A model generated the notes under the pieces. That model saw nothing but the letters and a program-made list of their open reading frames with translations. It ran no database searches and had not been told where the DNA came from. A stretch of 64,000 bases of DNA from Seminavis robusta (Eukaryota; Bacillariophyta; Bacillariophyceae; Naviculales; Naviculaceae), in contig CAICTM010000396.1 in assembly GCA_903772945.1 (NCBI GenBank), forward strand, positions 1 through 64,000, given 5' to 3'. The translations under genes were made by a program, and so were the position numbers. The number at the start of each line of letters is the position of its first letter. The stretch's first letter is position 1. Below are positions 57,931-64,000 of this stretch, in pieces.

Positions 57931-58241
57931 TTTCTCTGGTCCTTTCTCTGCAGAGCTGCTTGGAAATTGGATGGTCTCCAACCACCTGACGATGATGGGG
58001 TTCTCAACTCGCGCCCCAACCAAAATTCTTTTGGTTTCTTTCCGCTTCTTTTGTAGTTGCGCCAAGATCAATCGTGGCCGTCGATTAGCTTTCTCGCTTG
58101 GAGTTCCCAGCCGCCACCAACCAAACGAAAGATCTTCTTTCATTTTCTTCCATCACAAAATCGACGACTAGAGCCTTGCCACCGCTAGCTATTACCAATT
58201 AAGCTTTAGTTCCATCAGATACGATTCATTCTTGCTGCAAC
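57931..58241. other. Upstream region of the HSP60 gene
   Basis: 311 bp between the palindrome element and the HSP60 start codon. It presumably holds the HSP60 promoter and 5' UTR. No heat-shock-element array was recognised. Confidence 0.45.
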
Positions 58242-60072
58242 ATGATGCGATCGGCTCTCCAAAAATCAGGGGCTCTTGCCTCCAAGTCCATGGCCAAGCC
58301 CAATGGTTCCATTGGTTCTGTGCGCTTCATGGCCAAGGAAATTAAATTCGGTGTGGATGGACGAGCAGCCATGCTAAGGGGTGTGGATATGCTGGCCGAT
58401 GCTGTTCAGGTAAGGTTTTGATATTCGAGGAGAGATCTTTGATGATTGGAAGTTTTGATGTAACAATTGTTTTGCCACTCGGTGTCCCACCACTTCCGCC
58501 CAGGTCACTCTTGGTCCCAAAGGTCGCAACGCAATTATCCAACAACCCTATGGCGCTCCAAAAATCACCAAGGATGGTGTGACAGTCGCCAAGAGCATCG
58601 ATTTTGAAGATAACTTCGAGGATATGGGGGCACAATTGATTAAGAGTGTAGCATCGAAGACAAATGATATTGCCGGTGATGGTACCACTACAGCTACCGT
58701 GCTTGCCCGTGCCATTTATTCCGAAGGGTGCAAGGCCGTTGCTGCTGGTCTCAATCCTTTGGATCTCCGACGTGGTATCCAGCTTGCCGTGAACTCGGTC
58801 GTCAAAAATTTGGATGACATCAGTAGGCCAATCACTTCGAAAGAAGAGATTTCCCAGGTAGGAACCATTTCTGCTAACTCGGACAAAGAAATTGGAGACC
58901 TTATCTCGGACGCCATGGAACGAGTAGGAAAGGAAGGCGTTATTACGGTTCAAGAAGGAAAGACTTTGGAAAACGTGCTTGAGGTTGTAGAGGGAATGAA
59001 ATTTGAACGTGGATATATCAGTCCCTATTTCATCACAGATGCAAAGACTCAGACCTGCGAACTTGAAAATCCCCACATTCTTTTGGTCGAGAAGAAAGTG
59101 AGCAACCTTCAGCAACTTGTCCCACTTTTGGAAAGTATCATTAAGAGCCAAGCATCCTTGCTTATCGTGGCCGAAGATGTCGAAAGCGAAGCCCTCGCTA
59201 CCCTTGTTGTCAACAAACTTCGTGCCGGCATCAAGGTTTGCGCCGTAAAAGCTCCAGGTTTTGGTGACAACCGCAAGGCCACCATGCAAGACCTTGCCAT
59301 TCTCACCGGAGGAACTGTCATTTCTGAGGAAATGGGGATGAAGTTGGAGGAAACTACCCCTGAACATCTGGGCAAATGCAAGAAAGTCACCATCACCAAG
59401 AATGACACTGTTGTCCTTGATGGTGCAGGCGAAACGTCAGCAATCACAGAACGATGCGATCTTATCAGAAACTCCATCGAGACTACCAAGTCTGACTATG
59501 AGCGAGAAAAGCTTCAGGAGCGTCTTGCCAAGTTGTCGGGCGGGGTTGCTGTTGTTCAGGTTGGAGGAGCGTCCGAAATCGAAGTACAGGAAAAGAAGGA
59601 CCGTGTCGTCGATGCTTTGAATGCCACCCGAGCTGCTGTTGAGGAAGGTATTGTTCCCGGTGGAGGAAAGGCCCTTCTATACTGCTCTACGCTTTTGGAT
59701 GATGTTGCACAAAATGAAGCCATCAACATGGACCAGCGCATTGGTGTTCAGATCATCCAGCGTGCGCTTCGCGCCCCCTTGTCGACAATTGTCAATAATG
59801 CTGGAGAAGAGGGTGCAGTGGTGTGTGGAGAGCTGACGAAGGCTGATGTACCAGTTGAACGAGGTTACGATGCTCAAAACGGACTCTACTGTGATATGTT
59901 TGAGGTTGGAATTATTGACCCAACAAAGGTTACCCGTACTGGAATTGTCGATGCTGCATCCGTGGCTGGCCTTCTTACAACTTCCGAGGCGATGATTGTT
60001 GACAAACCGGTCGAAGGAGGAGGTGGTCCTCCCATGGGGGGAATGCCGGGAGGCATGCCAGGAATGATGTAG
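58242..60072 (+). CDS. HSP60: Mitochondrial-type chaperonin HSP60 (GroEL family), 578 aa
   Basis: Two exons, 58242-58409 and 58504-60072, 1737 nt in frame. Residues 1-29 have the Arg/Ser/Ala composition of a mitochondrial presequence. The GroEL body begins at [19 protein letters not shown]. It contains [20 protein letters not shown], the ATP-site [14 protein letters not shown] and a [11 protein letters not shown] block. It ends in the GGMPGGM-rich tail of group I chaperonins. By family knowledge it folds imported mitochondrial proteins in a ring with HSP10. Plastid Cpn60 is the alternative, but the leader is short and lacks a signal peptide for a secondary plastid. It converges with the AAA ATPase gene; 99 bp separate the stops. 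Confidence 0.95.
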
Positions 60073-60171
60073 TGATTTTGTCCAAGCTTTCAAAAACTCA
60101 TTAGGTTATTCTAGTTCTGATTCTAAGTTTCGAAGCGGTTTAGTAAGGTGATTTCCAACACGCTACAAGTC

Positions 60172-62126
60172 TCATTTTTGATCGTCGTCTTCGTCTGAGC
60201 TGCTACTGGAACTGTCGTAATGATCGCCCTTGTCGTTGGGATCGTTGTCTTTGCTGGAGTCCTCGCTGCCACTTGTGAAGGCAATAGCCGCGTCGAAGTC
60301 AGAGAGGGCAACAGGGCGCATGCTTTGCAGACCAACCAGCAAACAATCCCTCGCTTGCTGGTTGAGATCAGCACCCATCTTTGTGGTAAAGCGCTGATCT
60401 CGAGACCTTCTGACGGATCTCTTCTTCCTCGCTGCTGCCTGAATGCACTCCCGCACCGGGGCCATGGTGGCTTCTCTTGCAAGACTCTCTAGTGCCGACC
60501 CCGACCACCCGTTCAGTGTGCGCGCGATATCGTTCAGTTCGGCCTTTGTTATTGTGTGCTCAACCTTCTTCAAGAGCCGCTTCAATATGCGTCGCCGATC
60601 AGATATTTTCGGGAGTCCCATGTGGACGCGGATCCCAAAGCGACGAAGAAGGGCAGGATCACAGTCGTCAGGACGATTGGTTGCCGCTACAACAATCACA
60701 CGGACGTGCTGCGCTGGCTTGGAGGAGGGGTTACGAGATTCCATTTCTTCCCAACAGTTGCCATCCTCGGACTCGTCGTCGTCGTCGTCTCTCGTTTGTA
60801 CACCCACTGGCTCGAAGGGAGTTTGGTTGGATATTGTGTTCAGCTGAAGGAGGAGCTCAGCAAGTACCTTTCTCGAAGCCGATGATGAATCACCGGAACC
60901 TTGTTCGTGGCCACCGCCCCCACCACGATTTTGTCCCAGGGCATCAATTTCATCGAAGAAGAGCACCGAACATTTGCTTTCCATGCATTGTGCTTCTTCT
61001 CTGGCTGCCGGTACATTGAGAGGAAGAGCAAACAGAGACGAACGGTTGGCCTTGAACCAAAACGACTTCATTTTCACCTGAAAACAAAAGCTTTGTCGTA
61101 CCTCTCCGAAAAATTGCTCTGACAGCGCCTTCGCTCTCACCAACATATTTGCTGAGGATATCACCGGGTCCTACCGACAGAAACGACGCTTCTGCCTCGC
61201 CTGCTACTGCACGGGCAAGCTTCGTTTTCCCTGCAGGCGAAGAGGGCAACAACTCGGTCGGTTAGACGCACCAACAGCGAGAGCACGTCGCCCTGCCTCT
61301 GCTTCAGAGGTCAATTTCGCAACTCTCACCAACTCCTGGAGGGCCGTACAAGAGGATCGAAGCTGGCATCGAGCGGACGCCTTCGCGACGAAGAAGTCGG
61401 TCAAAAGGCAAGGAAGAAACAGTGAGAGACAGTGAATAGTGCGAGGCTACGAATCAAACCAGGCCGGCACCAGCAAAGACACGCACCAGCGAGAATCGAA
61501 TTTGCTACTGCAGGAGGGAGGGCAAGTGGTAACAGCACTTCTTCAATGCGCAGCTTTGCGGCGTCGTGGCCAATTATGTCATTGAACCGAGGTAGAGTGG
61601 GATCGGGCTGTTGGGAGGGTTGCGAAGGATCACGGCAAGTCGAATCATTCGCTGATGCTTCTTCCAGAGTGTCGTCGCCCGAACCGCTCCTGCTGCTACA
61701 TTCTGGAGAGACAATAGACAAGGGATCTTCGCGTCGAGGCGCGCCGTCGGGACCAGCCTCGTCGTCTGCTTCTTCGCGTGGCCTCGGTGGAAGGATTTCT
61801 ACTTCCGCTCCAAACTCCGGTCCATTTTTGTTCTTGCCATGCTGAGTGTCCTTGGAGAATCCGACGTCGGAACTGTGCTCACTAATACTGCTAGTAGTCT
61901 CCATCGAAAGCGCATCTTTGACGACTGTAGATCTCCCTGCCGGTGAGTCTATGACAAAGAAAGACGAGCCGTCGTCGCTCTGGAATTTGGGCAATGAAAT
62001 CTCGATGACTCCTCTTCGAACTGCATCGAAAAATTCCTGCGTGCCCTGCCGATACCTCTTCTTGGGAGGTGGCATTTCGGGGTAAATGATTCGTATTCCG
62101 ACTTGGTTTCCGACAAGCTTGGCCAT
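60172..62126 (-). CDS. AAA ATPase of the katanin/spastin/VPS4 clade, 550 aa
   Basis: Four exons: 62126-61487, 61380-61330 (51 nt), 61230-61102 and 61004-60172; 1653 nt in frame. The chosen start is ATG 62126; the frame is open further upstream, but only with TTG. The first ~180 residues are Ser/Glu/Pro-rich with no known domain. The AAA module starts near 190 with [21 protein letters not shown]. Walker A GPPGVGKT is built across exons 2 and 3. Walker B is [12 protein letters not shown], and the sensor region is [20 protein letters not shown] Gly-rich insert and an acidic insert interrupt the domain. The tail is Ser/Asp-rich and acidic. Relatives sever microtubules or disassemble ESCRT-III. 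No MIT domain is visible, so the substrate is unknown. Confidence 0.85.
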
Positions 62127-62732
62127 GGTGGATGCGTCGAGATCTATCGAATGAGCTTTCTTCGGACGGGAAACTGTGTTGTTTCGGTGGAAGTAAACAC
62201 CAGGCAAGTGAAAGCACCGGATCTTTTTCCGTCACGAGGAAGTAAGGGAGGCTAGGTAATATTTGTCTACACTACATGTGCAGCTACATGCAATGAGAAA
62301 GATGGGGTAATCTTGGGGTTAAAGTTAAACTTAATCTTCCTTTCAAGTAATGAAGGCTTGGGTGTGCTCCGTGCCCTGACATCCTCCTTGCCTGGTCATG
62401 AGATTGTGGGGTGTTTGTAGGTGAAGGTGAACCATGAGGAAGGTTTTGAATGGGCAAATTGTGTCTACTTGGCTCAAAAATAGCGGATGAAAAGCTTTCG
62501 TACTCGGAAGCCAAAGCCATCAAGGCTCACATGATGAACCATTTCTTTTCTTTCTTCTTGTCACACTGTTACCATCTATTTGTACCGTTCGTAGCACCCG
62601 AGCACATTGGACATGGCAGAATTATTAATACATGATGAAGGGTATGGTTACCGCTCCAATCTAGCCAGCTACGTCTTGAGTGGTCATTCGAGAGAAGACG
62701 ACGCAGCACTAAATCGAGGAAGGTGGATTGAT
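62127..62732. other. Intergenic region between the AAA ATPase and MCM9-like genes
   Basis: 606 bp holding the promoter of the AAA ATPase gene and the 3' flank of the MCM9-like gene. The plus-strand open frame that extends through 62607-62990 is the antisense shadow of the last MCM9 exon. Confidence 0.5.
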
Positions 62733-64000
62733 TTACATTTGACGTGGATCATGAATGCCATAACGCTGAAGAATGATGCTCTTGAGCTGTTGAAAGTCGC
62801 TATCGGGTGTATCGGAGAATACCACGTTCATGGGATCACGATACAAGTGATCACCACTGTCCATGTGTTCTGCAAAGGTTTCCCTGCCGAAAGCTGTGCA
62901 TTCTACGATGCAAACGACCGCAACTGCGTCGTCGAGCTCAACAGTTTTGCGAAACATGAGCCGAGCATCTGTCAACAACAAAAGGATTAAGGAATCTTGA
63001 GAACAATGGCGCCGGCACCACAAGGGAAGTCAGCTCTCTGAGATCAATCCAACTTACGAGCTTGGGCCAAGCGGATCAAAGATTCAAGGAAGCGGACTGT
63101 GACGGGCATTGTAGTGTTCTGCGATGATCTGGATTTTTCGTAGTGCAATTCTAAGAGAATGGCTGCTTCATCACTCATGGTGGGACGAAACTGTTCCCTC
63201 ACCAAAGACACATAGGCTCGTAGTTTCTCGACAGTCCACATCTTCTCGGCGGTAGCGGTGTCGTCGCCTGCAGAGTTCCCAGTCTCACCCCCCTGGATAG
63301 CCCGGTTCAAAAGAGTTGTCGTAACTTTGCTATCCCTCTCGGCATCAGTTGAATCTAGCAAAGTAAAAACCACGTCAAATCGGCTTAGCAAGGGAGTGCC
63401 GAGTCCCGTGTTACGGGACAAGCCGGCCTGATGGTCGTACATGCAATCTTTGGGGTTCATGACAGCTACGATAGATGCTCGGCAATTGAGCTTGCAAACA
63501 ATGCCGGCCTTCGCCACTGAGAGGGTCTGCTGTTCCATTGCCTCGTGGATTGTGGTTCTATCTTGGTCTTGAATACAACCAAACTCGTCGATACTGGAAA
63601 ATGTTGATGGGGAATGCGTGAGAACGCAGACGATAGCTGAAAAGGCGGCACCAAAGAACTCACCAGCACACGCCTCCGTCAGCTAGCACCAACGCCCCAG
63701 CCTCCAAAGAAAACTCCTTGCCGCTCTCTCTGACGGCAGCACACGTTAAACCAGCAGAAGTGGTTCCTACACCAGTCGTCTTGACACTTCGCGGGCACAA
63801 CGCTGCGGCAAACAACAGAAACTGGCTTTTTCCCGTTCCCGGGTCTTTTCAGGCAGAGCAACAGAGGTTTGAGACCAAGCTAGTAATGGCCGGTGTGCCT
63901 CTCGAGATCATGATGGGCAGTGGACGAGAACAAAACCGAAGGTGCACTTACCCCCCACCAGCAAAAGATGACTCTGTCCCCGTCGTCGAGTTCGTACGGT
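62733..64000 (-). CDS. MCM9: MCM9-like DNA helicase, 3' part only (cut by window end)
   Basis: Exons in the window: >64000-63952, 63844-63664, 63593-63058 and 62968-62733, giving 317 residues plus the stop, all in frame. Walker [10 protein letters not shown] is split by the first intron in view. Further motifs are TTSAGLTCA and [12 protein letters not shown], Walker [26 protein letters not shown], and the arginine finger region GTPLLSRFD. The C-terminus has the [16 protein letters not shown] helix typical of MCM8/9. MCM9, with MCM8, acts in homologous recombination and mismatch repair rather than in the replicative MCM2-7 ring. The VCKLN and ALVLADGG wording favours MCM9 over MCM8. The stop lies soon after the AAA module, so the long C-terminal tail of animal MCM9 is missing. 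Confidence 0.87.

Noticed and set aside
62607-62990. Plus-strand 127-codon frame
   Set aside because: It is antisense to the last exon of the MCM9-like gene, whose splice joins and motifs are clear.
1-64000. CRISPR arrays, bacterial operons, rRNA genes
   Set aside because: None seen; gene structure is intron-containing and eukaryotic. The palindrome arrays at 56837-57930 have irregular spacing and degenerate units, unlike CRISPR.

Overview
The window is nuclear DNA from a eukaryote, most likely a diatom or another stramenopile microalga. This is inferred from several features together: dense genes on both strands, short GT-AG introns (mostly 70-160 bp), a GroEL-type chaperonin with a presequence-like leader, and a eukaryotic gene set of UBR1, sorting nexin, Nup93, ASPM, HUS1 and MCM9. 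No rRNA, tRNA or CRISPR was found. Exon joins were worked out by hand from splice sites and family conservation. In every multi-exon gene given an exon list, the reading frame closes exactly.

Layout. Positions 1-2700 hold no intact gene; the minus strand carries a decayed, possibly retroelement-derived reading frame. An orphan gene follows at 2851-3495. From 3678 to 17801 lies a tandem segmental duplication of about 7 kb. Each copy carries a small SNARE-like gene and the 3' part of a UBR1-type N-recognin E3 ligase gene. Copy 2 joins a complete UBR gene (12185-21878, 3122 aa). Copy 1 is 5'-truncated and frameshifted. Next come a sorting nexin of the SNX1/2-Vps5 type, divergent from an MDR oxidoreductase-domain protein with a long disordered N-terminus, then a two-C2-domain multi-pass membrane protein, Nup93 and a two-HMG-box protein with an 11-nt microexon. 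After these lie a giant ASPM-like protein (CH domains, IQ array, ARM tail), a membrane-anchored metzincin-type metalloprotease, HUS1, a TRPC4AP/TRUSS homologue, a 1.1-kb element bordered by inverted arrays of a 15-bp palindrome, mitochondrial-type HSP60, a katanin/spastin/VPS4-like AAA ATPase, and the 3' end of an MCM9-like helicase cut by the window edge.

Functionally the genes fall into protein turnover (UBR1-type E3, TRPC4AP-like CUL4 receptor, HSP60), membrane traffic (SNARE, sorting nexin, C2/TM protein), nuclear transport (Nup93), and chromosome or spindle maintenance (ASPM, HUS1, MCM9, HMG protein). They are separate transcription units, not an operon or a single pathway. The most unusual structures are the duplication with its palindromic junction and the palindrome-array element at 56807-57930.
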